From assembly GCF_003184905.1 (NCBI RefSeq), contig NZ_QFRU01000004.1, positions 124,001 through 188,000 of the forward strand: 64,000 nucleotides of DNA, given 5' to 3'. Numbering within the stretch: the first letter of the stretch is position 1; each line of letters begins with the position of its first letter. The notes under the pieces are model-generated. The model did not search any database, was not told where the DNA came from, and saw only the letters and a list, made by a program, of their open reading frames with translations. Source of the stretch: Bacillus sp. CGMCC 1.16541. GTDB lineage: Bacteria; Bacillota; Bacilli; Bacillales; Bacillaceae_H. Position numbers and translations under genes: made by a program. Shown here piece after piece: positions 14,578-24,308 of the stretch.

Positions 14578-17373
14578 TTATTGGTTGATACGATATAAGA
14601 AAGCACTAAACTGCGCACGTGATACAGAGTTTTGAGGTCTAAACGTATGGTCTACTTCATAACCCGTTGTCACCTTATTTGCTGCAAGAGCTGAAATTTC
14701 TTTGTATGCCCAATGTGTAGCAGGTACATCATTGAAGTCTTTTGGTACTTCTCCGGTTAGTTTGTAGGCACGAGTTAAAATAGCGGCCATTTGTGCACGT
14801 GATAATGTTCCAGTTGGATCAAACGTTTCGCTATTTTTACCATTCATAATACCCTTATTCGCTACCGTTGCAATGACGTTGTAGTACATATGTGAGGACG
14901 AAACGTCTTTAAAGTTTGGATTAACCGGGTTCGTTGTATCTAGGTTTAACACCTTCGCTAACAGCAACGCTGCATGCATACGAGTCAACGAATTTTCTGG
15001 TTTAAACGTTTGATTGTTGTAACCCGTAATCACACCTTTTTTTACTAAGTGATTAATTTCTTCATACGCCCAGTGAGCAGCAGGGACATCTTTAAATGTT
15101 GTGTTTATTGGTACTACAGGTGTTCCTTCAGGTTTTGTGACCGTTGGGTTTTGCTGATAAAACGCTTGAAGAAAGTCAAATGTAATGGCTCCTTTTCCTT
15201 GACGATCTTCGTAAGCTTCCGCTACATAAATTTGCTTAAATGTTAACGGAAGTGGCAAGTTACTTGGAAGTGTAGCACGAACATGTTTCCAACCTGTCCA
15301 ATCAAGTCCACCTTCTGCAGTGAAGTTGATCGTATGTTCATTGCCGTTTCTATCAACAATCTTACCGCGCAGCCAATGTTTTCCACCATCTCCGTACACC
15401 CATAATCCTAAACTAGAAGGAACACCTTGAATGGCTGCCGGTTGCTTTGCATTGACATATGCTGCTGCAATTTCACCTTGAGCCGACGTAAAATCGTATT
15501 GTAATTTCACAGCACCTTTTCCTTCTGTCACCTGTTCACTATTTCCAATAGAAGCTGTGGCACGCGCTGCTGAGCTTGTCCAGTGTGAAACATCGTCAAA
15601 CGTTGACACAGTAGTCGGCTGACTGCCTACTGTAACGGAAGTAGAAGCAGTATGATCTCCGTATGCTGCTGTAATTGTACCTGTGGCTGGTGAAGTGCTC
15701 GCCTTAAATTGGCCATTAGCTGTAACGGTTCCAATATTCGTTGGTGTACTCCACTTTACAAGCGATGAACCAAGAGGTACAGACTTACCTTGTGCATCTA
15801 CACCTGCTGGCATTAGTTGTACAGAAGCACCTTCACCGATTATGAGACGATTGGGGTTCACTGAAATACCCTTTATTGAATCCACTACCTTTAACGGAAT
15901 TCGGGTTGCTGTTTTCCCAAACATCACAACAATTGAACCTTCGCCCGCTTTTGTTGGCGTAAATTGCAGTCCGTTAAATGTACCCTCTAAACTGCCTTCT
16001 GTCTTTAGGGTTACCTTCGATACATCAATTGGTACGATATTATTGTAACTGTCTAAAGCATCACTAATGCGAACATCCACTGCACTTCCAAGTGTTAATG
16101 GACTTGCTTGTGAGAGTGTGGCTTTAAATCGTACCGCATCTCCTGTTGGGGCCGTACTTACAGCATGTAGCGCTGTTGAAATTGCGCGTTCTGTCAATTG
16201 AGATGGGCTATTTGCAAGTGTCGCATACTGACTTCCTACCTTACGTACAGCCATCGTTGTTGAACCGCCACCATCCAGATTAAGCGCACGATCCACACCT
16301 AAACTAACTAAGTAATTCGCGAACTCAGATAAGGTCATGCCTGCTGAATAACCAGATTGGCGACCATCTACGGTAACAAAGAATACTTTGTTTCGACTTT
16401 GATCAATCGCTACTGCTGTACGAGGATGACGCTCTCTTGCACGAGGGCTATTTGGATCAATTGTCATGGATACTTTGCTATCCTGGACAAGAATAGGACC
16501 ACTTGCTAAAATATATTCTGCATTTTTCCACTTTGGTTCCATATCAATAGTTAACTGAATGGGATCTCCCGCTTTCATTCCACTAAGAGTAGTAGCCAAT
16601 GCGCCTCCTTGAACAGATAGCACGAATCCATTCTCTGGAATCGTTGAATTTCCTTGGCCGTACGGAGTAACAGATTGAATCGTACCAGTTACTTTCTCTC
16701 CGAATTTCAACCCTTGGTCTACAGGCTTTGATACATTTGTGACGACAACTTCCATGCCATATGTATTCGTTCGTGTACTTGGATAACTAAACTGCGGTGT
16801 ATACACAATAACTTCACTCGCGCTACGTGCTTTATTAATAGAAGAAACTCGTAGCGGCTTATTGTTATACGTGAATGTTGCTTCATAAGCAAAACGGTCA
16901 ATTAACGGCTTTCCGTCATTTGCAATCCCGAACGCTGTAGGCACACTCATGTACTCATCAAATCCTGTTGAAATGACCCCTAAATTGACGATGACATTGT
17001 TGACAGATAATAAGTATGCTGGTAATCCACTACTCATATGAAAGAAGCTAGCATTAATAGCTCCTACCACTGAATGATTCGCATACGTTTGTGACTTTGC
17101 TAAATTTGTAACTGTTGAGCGTTTTGTCACTGGATTATTGATTCCTAGCTCTACTTTTGTGTACGAATCTGCTAAATTCATCTCCATGACTCGCACAGCT
17201 TGTGGCATCGATCCTCCATGACGGATATCTTGATACTTCACTCCCGGTGTTACTTGAATCGTTTCTCTCACCGTTCCAGTCGATACATTCGCTTCTGCTT
17301 GCTCAGGAGGCAAACCAACCGCCAAGACTTGAACAGCAAGTAACGATGCAAGTAACGCTTTTGTAAACTTCAT
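14578..17373 (-). CDS. SLH-anchored phosphodiester glycosidase (NAGPA domain)
   Basis: A 931-aa exported protein. A signal peptide (about residues 1-28) precedes an NAGPA-type domain (about 110-410) with GAINASFFHMSSG, ILASGPILV, RHPRTAVAID, VTVDGRQSGYSAGM and ALNLDGGGSTTMAV, the conserved core of the family that removes sugars from phosphodiesters. Next come a Big_2-like Ig domain (about 490-590), a beta-sandwich region resembling a carbohydrate-binding domain (about 595-750) and three C-terminal SLH domains (about 765-931). Related bacterial enzymes act on exopolysaccharide or wall phosphosugars; here a teichoic acid or SCWP target is inference. It is preceded by the polysaccharide deacetylase gene. 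Confidence 0.93.
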   Translation of the reverse strand: MKFTKALLASLLAVQVLAVGLPPEQAEANVSTGTVRETIQVTPGVKYQDIRHGGSMPQAVRVMEMNLADSYTKVELGINNPVTKRSTVTNLAKSQTYANHSVVGAINASFFHMSSGLPAYLLSVNNVIVNLGVISTGFDEYMSVPTAFGIANDGKPLIDRFAYEATFTYNNKPLRVSSINKARSASEVIVYTPQFSYPSTRTNTYGMEVVVTNVSKPVDQGLKFGEKVTGTIQSVTPYGQGNSTIPENGFVLSVQGGALATTLSGMKAGDPIQLTIDMEPKWKNAEYILASGPILVQDSKVSMTIDPNSPRARERHPRTAVAIDQSRNKVFFVTVDGRQSGYSAGMTLSEFANYLVSLGVDRALNLDGGGSTTMAVRKVGSQYATLANSPSQLTERAISTALHAVSTAPTGDAVRFKATLSQASPLTLGSAVDVRISDALDSYNNIVPIDVSKVTLKTEGSLEGTFNGLQFTPTKAGEGSIVVMFGKTATRIPLKVVDSIKGISVNPNRLIIGEGASVQLMPAGVDAQGKSVPLGSSLVKWSTPTNIGTVTANGQFKASTSPATGTITAAYGDHTASTSVTVGSQPTTVSTFDDVSHWTSSAARATASIGNSEQVTEGKGAVKLQYDFTSAQGEIAAAYVNAKQPAAIQGVPSSLGLWVYGDGGKHWLRGKIVDRNGNEHTINFTAEGGLDWTGWKHVRATLPSNLPLPLTFKQIYVAEAYEDRQGKGAITFDFLQAFYQQNPTVTKPEGTPVVPINTTFKDVPAAHWAYEEINHLVKKGVITGYNNQTFKPENSLTRMHAALLLAKVLNLDTTNPVNPNFKDVSSSHMYYNVIATVANKGIMNGKNSETFDPTGTLSRAQMAAILTRAYKLTGEVPKDFNDVPATHWAYKEISALAANKVTTGYEVDHTFRPQNSVSRAQFSAFLYRINQ

Positions 17374-17724
17374 TCTCCTACTACACTCCTTATTTCCATC
17401 TATGAAAATATGATGATAAAATTTGGCTTCCCATCATATTTTTACAATAAAACCCTTATTTTGTCGTACTATTGTATAATACTATAAGACTATTAGGTAA
17501 TGATAGGTTTAATAGGATGATATTAACTTATAAACCATAGAAAATTATTCTATTTACTAAACCCCCCTGATAATGCTATCAGAGGGGTTTTATTACACTT
17601 AATTGAGTGATACTACCTTGAAAAGATTTGATTAATAGACTTGTTAAAACTCTGTGAAAGGGAATTAGAAGTTTTCATGATATTTTTAATAAGATAGTGG
17701 AAGTGATCTCGTGACTTCATGTTG
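17374..17724. other. Intergenic region with terminator
   Basis: About 350 bp between two minus-strand genes. It contains the terminator listed at 17559 and AT-rich sequence that must hold the promoter of the glycosidase gene; I could not fix its boxes. Confidence 0.5.
17559..17590 (-). terminator. Terminator of the polysaccharide deacetylase gene
   Basis: AAACCCC and CTGATA pair with TATCAG and GGGGTTT around a four-base loop, with short A/T-runs. It lies downstream of the deacetylase and upstream of the glycosidase. Confidence 0.65.
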
Positions 17725-19185
17725 TTAGTTTTCTACCATCTGTGCAAATTGTTCAAGGGTGATCCCAGGATTTACGTTTTGACGTTTCAATTGGTAGATA
17801 TCGTCATGCGGATGAACTCTTCCATTTTTCGTTGTAAAAGCCATCGTAAATCCGGCTTCTTTAATTTGTTTGATTTGTTCCGTTGTATATTGACCAAATG
17901 GATAAGCGAAAAAAGTAGTGTCAGTAATTTCTTGTCTATTCTTCCGCAAATCTTCCATAACTAGAGCATGCGACTTTGATACAAATTCAGATTGATTATT
18001 TACAAGGTTATGTAACTGATGAGTGTGACCTCCATAATCAAATACATCTGACATTTGATTCATTTCCTGCATACTAAGAAATCGCAATGAAAATGGATGA
18101 AACGGTTGTGAAGACGCAGGGATACGTCCAGAAATGATAAACTGTATGGCTTTAAATTGATGTTCTTTTAGCTTCGGATATCCGTATTCTAAGACACTAT
18201 TTAGCCCATCATCGAATGTGATGAGTACCGCTTTACTTGGTGGTTCCTTCTCCCCTGTAACGATGTCAAATAATTCTTGTGCTGTAATTGATTTAAATCC
18301 ATTTTCTTTCAGATAATCCATCTGCGTATAAAACTCTTGATCCGTCACGGTTGTGCTAGCATTCGCATAAATAGATTCAGCTTTCTCTTCCGCGGTTAAA
18401 ATATGATGATACATCAAAACAGGAATGCCTTTATCAGGATTCACCGCACACTTACAAAGAAATGCTTTTTGATTGTCATACTCAACTTCATACCAATTTG
18501 GGCCGTAATCTTGTCTCACTTTATACCGCGTTCCTTTTTCTAATATACCAACTTCTACTAAAGCTCCCGCTCGATTTACATACACAGTTGCACGCTTAGT
18601 GGTAACCACTCGCTCATGAACTGGCTTTTTTTCAATAGGCGGTGACACCTCACTGCCCTTCTGATTGATAGGCGTTGTTTCTTTCACTGACTCTAATGTC
18701 GAAGATGCCTTAGTAGTCACACCTTTTTTAGGTACAAAAGCTTCTTGACCTCCAAAATGAATTTTATACCAATTGACTCCGTAGTCAGAAATAATTGAAT
18801 AGCGAATACCTGGATGAAGTGCACCAATTTGGATTAAAGTTCCCTCTTTGTTTATATAAATATGGACGGTGGTCGTTGTGGTCAAAGCCGTTTGAGTCGT
18901 TACATTTGAATGAATATTCATGGTTGTGGGAGTGCTAGCGCTTTTTGCAACATATCCTACTTCTTCACCTAATTGAATGGCATAATGACTTTTCGTTTCC
19001 CCCACTGCTTGAAAACTTTGTCCTTTATTCAATAAACCAACACTTTTTAACACACCTTTTTCACTTTTAAAAATTACAACATCTTGCTTCACTAAAAAGG
19101 TTGTTGTTTTTGCCGTAACATCTATTCCCGTACCTACAAACAATATAATCCAAGCGATTACTATAAGTACTACCTGTTTAACCAT
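17725..19185 (-). CDS. Secreted polysaccharide deacetylase with SH3-like repeats
   Basis: A 486-aa exported enzyme. A hydrophobic signal segment (about residues 1-25) is followed by three SH3-like repeats, each ending in a pattern such as NWYKIHFGGQEAFV or NWYEVEYDNQKAFL, with Thr/Ser/Pro linkers. The C-terminal NodB-homology domain (about 250-486) shows VLMYHHIL, the metal motif TFDDG, GGHTHQLHN and FAYPFGQYT. Such CE4 enzymes remove N-acetyl groups from wall glycans. It has no SLH domain, so the SH3-like repeats probably bind the wall. I start at the ATG of MVKQVV (19185), spaced nine bases from AGAAGGA; an ATG three codons earlier touches that site. Confidence 0.92.
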   Translation of the reverse strand: MVKQVVLIVIAWIILFVGTGIDVTAKTTTFLVKQDVVIFKSEKGVLKSVGLLNKGQSFQAVGETKSHYAIQLGEEVGYVAKSASTPTTMNIHSNVTTQTALTTTTTVHIYINKEGTLIQIGALHPGIRYSIISDYGVNWYKIHFGGQEAFVPKKGVTTKASSTLESVKETTPINQKGSEVSPPIEKKPVHERVVTTKRATVYVNRAGALVEVGILEKGTRYKVRQDYGPNWYEVEYDNQKAFLCKCAVNPDKGIPVLMYHHILTAEEKAESIYANASTTVTDQEFYTQMDYLKENGFKSITAQELFDIVTGEKEPPSKAVLITFDDGLNSVLEYGYPKLKEHQFKAIQFIISGRIPASSQPFHPFSLRFLSMQEMNQMSDVFDYGGHTHQLHNLVNNQSEFVSKSHALVMEDLRKNRQEITDTTFFAYPFGQYTTEQIKQIKEAGFTMAFTTKNGRVHPHDDIYQLKRQNVNPGITLEQFAQMVEN

Positions 19186-19416
19186 AACGCTCATTCCTTC
19201 TAATCTCGTTTAAATGTGAACACTTATAATATATCGGACTTAAAGTTGAACATCTTAACAAAAAATTACATTTTTTGTTTGTTTTTGTCTAAAAGGCACA
19301 TCTTATCCAACATGAGGAGCGCTTTCGGAGCTACACGAGCTAGAGAAAGGAAAAATGAAGCCTTTGCATAAATAGATGTTTGATGAAAGCACAAGAACAA
19401 TTATCGATAAAAAAAA

Positions 19417-19437
19417 CGACTGCTCAGACAGCAGTCG
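19417..19437 (-). terminator. Terminator of the CAP-domain gene
   Basis: On the minus strand CGACTGCT and AGCAGTCG form an 8-bp stem followed by eight Ts, directly after the CAP gene stop. Confidence 0.85.
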
Positions 19438-19438
19438 C

Positions 19439-20893
19439 TTAAGGAGTATAATAGTTTTGTGTAAAATAAGGGACGTTCGTAGCGTCGAAAGCCACACCTA
19501 CACCGAGGCGCTTCCACTTCGGCTGTAAAATATTGCGACGATGACTTAATGAGTTTAGTAAGGCTTCATGTGCAAATATACTACTAAACTGCCCCATCGC
19601 AATGTTCTCCCCAGCCATCATGTAAGGAATCCCATCTTCTTGAATACGATCAAATGGAGACTTTCCTTCCAAATTTGTATGATCAAAATACTCATTTGTT
19701 GCCATATCATTACTATGTTGAAAAGCTGTTCTTGAAATAGGTTCATCCCATTTTAATACAGACAATCCATGCTTCATTCTTGAAGCATTGACAAGGTCAA
19801 ACAGTTGTTCTTCAAAACTTTGACGAAGTTCTTCACTTTTCACCCCATAAAAGCCTTGTTTGTTTTGTTCAATCTCTTTATCAATGAGTTGAACAGCCGT
19901 TACTTTATTCTCATCATGAATGTCATAAAAGAACGTCACGTAAAAGTTTTCCACTAAATACGTATCGTATTGCTCATCTTCAATCACATAATGACCGGTT
20001 TGTTTTTCAATCGAAGTGATGGGTTCACCTAATTGGTTATGAACTTCTTCTTTTGTAGAACCTAGCGTCACTCCTTCTACACCACTAAATAAATCATGAT
20101 TAGTATAAAGCCCCATGACCTTTCCGTGTACATAACTCACCATAAAGAACTGATTGTACTTTTTGTGGTATGTATGCCAGTAGGTTCCGTATTCATTTAA
20201 CGATGTTCGCTTCGAAGCACCAAATGCTTCTTCCACATCTTCTTGGCGGTCACCAATGGCAATACGTTTAATTGAGTAAGGCTTTTCTTTTTGCACTTTT
20301 TTCATTTCTTTTGGAAGAGAACTCTTATGAAGCTGATATAAAAGCGTGACTCCTTCTGCTCTCGTTAACGATGCATCTGGTTTAAATGCGCGATAGGTTT
20401 TCGAATTGTTCTTCACTGTCGCGAATAACTCGTGGTCGTATACCCATTGAACAGCTTCTTTCTCTGTCATCTCTTTACCAGTTATCGCTTCTGCAAGTAA
20501 TTTAACGGCATCTCCTCGACGTATCGGCTGATCAAAGCCCTTGTCTCGATTACCTTTTACATGAAGGTTATACTGACTGGCTAACGTATAGTATGCAGAA
20601 ACATCGCTTGTATCCATGTCGTTCGAACTGTCAGGAGATAAATAGTGCGTAATCATACGTAAATATTGGACTTCACTTAAAGTAGCATCCGGCTTCAGTT
20701 TTCGTTCATTTTCATCACCTGTAATGATTTGCTCACGAACAGCCCATTTCATTGAATCAGCCCAGTAGGCTTCCTCTACAAAGTCTCGATAGTATAAGGC
20801 ACTGTTAGCATGTGCATCATGAGAGTGATTCCCTGTAAAACCTAATATGATAGACATCATGATTACTAAGCTAATAAATCGGTTCAATCTCAT
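19439..20893 (-). CDS. CAP-superfamily protein with degenerate SLH repeats
   Basis: A 484-aa exported protein. The signal peptide runs to about residue 30 (DAHA). Residues about 32-195 resemble three worn SLH repeats: a KPDATLSEVQ pattern, a middle IRRGDAV and finally FKPDASLTRAEG. A CAP-associated domain (about 205-340, with the recurring phrase GxxxEEVxxxFG) follows, then a C-terminal CAP domain (about 355-484) with FDLVNASRMKHGLSVLKWD, AGENIAMG and SHRRNILQPKWKRLGVGV. Relatives such as YkwD are common exported Bacillus proteins of unknown activity. Binding to SCWP through the SLH part is plausible but weaker than for its neighbours. Confidence 0.88.
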   Translation of the reverse strand: MRLNRFISLVIMMSIILGFTGNHSHDAHANSALYYRDFVEEAYWADSMKWAVREQIITGDENERKLKPDATLSEVQYLRMITHYLSPDSSNDMDTSDVSAYYTLASQYNLHVKGNRDKGFDQPIRRGDAVKLLAEAITGKEMTEKEAVQWVYDHELFATVKNNSKTYRAFKPDASLTRAEGVTLLYQLHKSSLPKEMKKVQKEKPYSIKRIAIGDRQEDVEEAFGASKRTSLNEYGTYWHTYHKKYNQFFMVSYVHGKVMGLYTNHDLFSGVEGVTLGSTKEEVHNQLGEPITSIEKQTGHYVIEDEQYDTYLVENFYVTFFYDIHDENKVTAVQLIDKEIEQNKQGFYGVKSEELRQSFEEQLFDLVNASRMKHGLSVLKWDEPISRTAFQHSNDMATNEYFDHTNLEGKSPFDRIQEDGIPYMMAGENIAMGQFSSIFAHEALLNSLSHRRNILQPKWKRLGVGVAFDATNVPYFTQNYYTP

Positions 20894-21313
20894 TTCACCT
20901 CTGCCTACCTATTGATTTTCTTATCTACCTTTATTGTTTCTATTATAACAAAGCCATTTTGGTTTTATGGGGGTTATTCACGAATTTAGGACTATTCATT
21001 TAGACAGATAAGTCTTAAAGAGGAGAATAAAGGCGTGGTATTTATGACAAATGTCGGTTATGAGGCAGGTTTTAGATAATTTTTTTCTTTTTATTTCCAC
21101 TTATTTTTGAAGTTAACCTTTTCTATATCCAATGAACCATTTTGTGAAAGAAGCGCACTTTAAATCCAAAGTCCTATTCGTATTTTCTTCAACAAGTGTA
21201 CGAGAGCAATGATCACCGGTAAAATAAAAGAAACATAGGAGCGTTGGTGAACACCTCATAGACGAATTATTACTTACACACATGATAAAAGCATCTAAAT
21301 CCATCAATAAAGG

Positions 21314-21353
21314 CCTTAAAAAGCAAAAAGGCTGCTAGCATAGTGCTAGCAGC
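21314..21353 (-). terminator. Orphan minus-strand terminator
   Basis: A 10-bp perfect stem (GCTGCTAGCA / TGCTAGCAGC) with a 3-base loop, followed on the minus strand by CTTTTTGCTTTTT. No intact gene lies upstream; it probably served the decayed gene whose start survives near 21655. Confidence 0.7.
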
Positions 21354-21517
21354 TCAAAAGCAAATAGTCAAATTGATTATTTGCTAAGTGAGGTCAAATA
21401 TTTATATTCAACCTCGGTTGGTATATCTACTGTAATATGAAAACGGTATAGATTCAACCGGTAAAATCTGCTGTTCTAAAAAACAGTTACTAAGTCTTAA
21501 TTTATTTCATTTTATGA

Positions 21518-21715
21518 TCAAGACTTATCTCCCTCTGTTTTACATTTTTTATATATTAATGAAATAAATAGACATAATTCCATATTTATCAACATGCAAT
21601 TCAAAGCGATTTTTCGTATAATACGTTTACGATAAGATTTTGGTTGGTAAACCATGTGTGTGTAGGGCTTCTCATTTGGAGAAAGCCCTCTTTTTTTAAC
21701 CTTTTTTACGTACAT
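21518..21715 (-). pseudogene. Remnant of an S-layer gene start (signal peptide)
   Basis: The internal ATG at 21655 begins MVYQPKSYRK, against MAYQPKSYRK at the start of the S-layer protein at 42128. At DNA level 21626-21655 matches 42099-42128 in 28 of 30 positions. The similarity ends sharply at the start codon on one side, with no ribosome binding site left, and after the tenth codon on the other, where the hydrophobic signal core is lost. A minus-strand frame further along ends TEVEYKYLTSLSK at 21377, followed by a terminator, which may be the old 3' end. I read this as a deleted S-layer-type gene. Chance is unlikely for the 30-bp match, but the 3' part is uncertain. Confidence 0.6.
21664..21697 (+). 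terminator. Plus-strand terminator-like hairpin
   Basis: AGGGCTTCTC pairs with GAGAAAGCCCT (one bulge), then TCTTTTTTT. It lies about 100 bp before the SLH subtilase gene, with no gene before it on this strand, so it may be a leader attenuator or a leftover. Confidence 0.55.
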
Positions 21716-21798
21716 ATATTCTATTGAATTTCCGTTTTATTTTCAAACAACTATAGTAAAATGATAGATAATAACATTCTTAAACAAGGAGAAAATGG

Positions 21799-24114
21799 AT
21801 GATGTCAATGAGAAGCATGTCGATTGCCTTTTTATTCGTGTTTTTTCTTTTTTCGCCCACAATCTATGCAGCGGAAGACAACAAAAAAGACTGGCTTATT
21901 TACTTTGATTCTACGCATCATATGAGTCAATTCCTTGAGCGTTATCCATCCACAATTTTTGATACAGAAAATCGCATTGTTAGCTTTTCTGCTTCTCTTT
22001 CTTTTATAGACAAAGTTGAGCAATTACCCTTTGTAAAGAATGTAGAGCCAAATTACACAAAAAGCGCAACCGCTCAAACAGCTCCCTATAATGATCCATT
22101 ATTTTCTCAACAATGGGCTTTATCCAAATTGGATGCTCTTCACACATTGAAAAGATATCGCGATAAACAAGTTAATGCCTTAAAAGGAACGCAATTAACG
22201 CTTGAACCGTCTGGCCAAAAGATGACGTATCAAGAGCAACCGTTCACCACTTCTCATTTTACACTAAGTGGAAAAGAAAGACCATTATCACGAATTTCCG
22301 TTACATTAATGAACACACATGCTTTATGGTCCATTGAGGTATACGACGAACATAACCAATTAATCGGTCAAAATAAAGGCGACTTACCAACACTCGATGT
22401 GTTAGTACCAAAGAATCGAACGTACACTGTATTACGAATGAAACTTATTACAGATGAAAAATGGACGTCTCCACCTACGATTAAACGAGTGACAGGCGTC
22501 AATCATGCTCGCGTTGCAGTGGTTGACTCTGGTGTGATACCACATGAAGACTTTTGCGACAACCTATTAATCAGTCTGGGAAAAGATTACAGAGAAAAGC
22601 TTCCTTATGCGAGAGATCAATTCGGACATGGTACTCACGTTACGGGTATTTTAGCTGCTTGTGGTCATAACGAAAAAGGAATGACGGGTATCATTGGTAA
22701 CGCACCTATTGATATTATTCCACTGAAAGTGCTTGATGAGTTTGGAAATGGAACAGACTTTGAGATTAGCCAAGCTGTTGAAGACGCTACAAAAATGGAT
22801 GTAGATGTTATTAACATGAGTTTGGCCGGCAAAGGCGAAACGGCCGTGCTAAGAGAAGCTGTGATGAACGCTTTTAAAAAGAACATTCTCATTGTAGCAT
22901 CAGCTGGTAATCAGCACGTACCAACGGATCACATTTATCCCGCTTCCTATCCAGGTGTCTTAACTGTGACAGGTACTGAACAAACAAATGTACCTATTGC
23001 AATAGCTAATTACGGCTGGGCTGTTGACATTAGTGCTCCAGGTGCTTCTATTTTAAGCACTCACCTAAACAACCAGTACAAAACAATGCGAGGTACGTCG
23101 ATGGCTACTCCTTTTGTGTCAGGTGCGGCTGCGTTATTAAAAGTAACATACCCTCACCTCGATGCAATCACAATACGACAACACTTATTACGCACAGCCG
23201 TTGATATAAAAGACAGAGGATACGATCAATGGACAGGTAGAGGTATTGTACAAGTCGACAAAGTGCTATCACAAAAACCACCCACTTACGCTGCGGAATG
23301 GGTAAATCTAAAACCGAATCAACCATTGCGTAAAGGTGGTAGCTACCTACTAGGCACAAGCCCATCTCTCCTCCAAAAAGATGCGTTGCTATTTGTAAAC
23401 GAATCACTTGTTGAGCGTAGAACAATCGAAGACTCGTTGCAACTTTTCACTTTTCCAGTTGTACAGTCTAGTCAGAAAAAAGTAGATGTACACACGCTAC
23501 TCGTTGATCAAAGCAGGCATATTTTATCTACTACTCATTTTCCTGTTCAACATCACCAAGTTCAAGCAACTCGTACATTAAAAGATGTTCCCCCATCATT
23601 TTGGGGCTATGAAGAGATAAAAAAAGCACATGAGGCAGAACTAATAAATGGATATGAAGACGGGACGTTTCGGCCCATGGAATCCATTACTCGACGACAT
23701 AGCGTGATGATGTTAAATCGCTTATTTCAATGGCCGTTACCTTCGTCACTCGAACTACCCTTTGAGGATATCACGATCAAGACACCTGGATTTATTTCTA
23801 TTTTATCTACGTATCATCAAGGGATTGTAACAGGGTACGGACAAGAATTCCGTCCTGAACGGCGCTTAACACGCGCTCAAATGGCCATCCTATTAGCACG
23901 CTCATTGCAAGTAAGTGTTAATCAATCGTTAGCAGTTCATACGTTTCGGGATGTTCCCTCTTCACACGATGCCTATCATGCCATTCAACAGTTAGTTAAG
24001 TTAAACATTATTACAAAACAAGACATGTTCCACCCAAATGCTTCCTTAACCCGCGCTCAATTTTGCGCGATGTTAATAAGAGCACAACAACATATCGCGG
24101 CACAACCATCGTAA
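21799..24114 (+). CDS. SLH-anchored subtilisin-family serine protease
   Basis: A 771-aa exported S8 protease. A signal peptide ends near YAAE. An I9-like propeptide (about 30-85) is followed by a subtilase start (NDPLFSQQWALSKLD). The usual lead-in to the catalytic Asp is then broken by an insert of roughly 120 residues resembling a small beta-sandwich domain. The catalytic core resumes with ARVAVVDSGV (Asp), FGHGTHVTG (His), ASAGNQ (oxyanion Asn) and GTSMATPFVSG (Ser), so the triad is complete. Three SLH repeats fill the C-terminus (about 595-765; ITRRH, LTRAQ, LTRAQ). AAGGAG precedes the ATG. It likely processes proteins at the S-layer; the substrate is unknown. Confidence 0.93.
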   Translation: MMSMRSMSIAFLFVFFLFSPTIYAAEDNKKDWLIYFDSTHHMSQFLERYPSTIFDTENRIVSFSASLSFIDKVEQLPFVKNVEPNYTKSATAQTAPYNDPLFSQQWALSKLDALHTLKRYRDKQVNALKGTQLTLEPSGQKMTYQEQPFTTSHFTLSGKERPLSRISVTLMNTHALWSIEVYDEHNQLIGQNKGDLPTLDVLVPKNRTYTVLRMKLITDEKWTSPPTIKRVTGVNHARVAVVDSGVIPHEDFCDNLLISLGKDYREKLPYARDQFGHGTHVTGILAACGHNEKGMTGIIGNAPIDIIPLKVLDEFGNGTDFEISQAVEDATKMDVDVINMSLAGKGETAVLREAVMNAFKKNILIVASAGNQHVPTDHIYPASYPGVLTVTGTEQTNVPIAIANYGWAVDISAPGASILSTHLNNQYKTMRGTSMATPFVSGAAALLKVTYPHLDAITIRQHLLRTAVDIKDRGYDQWTGRGIVQVDKVLSQKPPTYAAEWVNLKPNQPLRKGGSYLLGTSPSLLQKDALLFVNESLVERRTIEDSLQLFTFPVVQSSQKKVDVHTLLVDQSRHILSTTHFPVQHHQVQATRTLKDVPPSFWGYEEIKKAHEAELINGYEDGTFRPMESITRRHSVMMLNRLFQWPLPSSLELPFEDITIKTPGFISILSTYHQGIVTGYGQEFRPERRLTRAQMAILLARSLQVSVNQSLAVHTFRDVPSSHDAYHAIQQLVKLNIITKQDMFHPNASLTRAQFCAMLIRAQQHIAAQPS

Positions 24115-24308
24115 AAAGAGTGGGACGTAAGTAAATAAAAAAGACCGTAGACATGAAACATCCCTTGCCTCTCTATCCATAAGAAAGCACCCCAAATGTT
24201 AGATTCGGTGTCTAACATTTGGGGTGCACTTCAATAACTAGATTCGTGACAAGGGTTGTTGTAGGCTGAGTCAAACAGGAGTGTTTTTCTCCCTTTTGTC
24301 TCGGCCTT
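24115..24308. repeat. Dispersed intergenic repeat, copy 1, with nested stem-loops
   Basis: This segment fills the gap between two convergent genes and resembles 29436-29595. Shared blocks include GTAGACAT, CCTTGCCTCTCTATCCAT and a closing GTCAA...GTGTT...CCCTTTTG hairpin. In this copy a 17-bp perfect stem (24187-24203 with 24211-24227) sits where copy 2 has a short loop. The folded element ends near a T-run and can act as a terminator. I do not recognise the family name. Confidence 0.65.

Larger units (their letters stand above)
20894..21798. other. 900-bp gene-poor region with S-layer gene remnant
   Basis: No intact gene. From left to right: AT-rich sequence with very short frames, a perfect stem-loop at 21331-21353, a frame on the minus strand ending at 21377, the S-layer signal-peptide remnant at 21518-21715, and a plus-strand hairpin with T-run at 21664-21697. 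Together this looks like a decayed gene site rather than a single regulatory region. Confidence 0.6.

Noticed and set aside
15683-16048. 121-codon plus-strand frame inside the phosphodiester glycosidase gene
   Set aside because: No ribosome binding site or family; the minus-strand gene is clear.
20990-21075. Possible small plus-strand gene (GAGGAG, then ATGACAAATGTCGG)
   Set aside because: The frame stops after ten codons and the spacing from the ribosome-binding-like site is too long.
21113-21307. 64-codon minus-strand open frame in the gene-poor region
   Set aside because: No ribosome binding site, odd Cys-rich composition and no recognisable family. It looks like chance, or decayed sequence of the lost gene.
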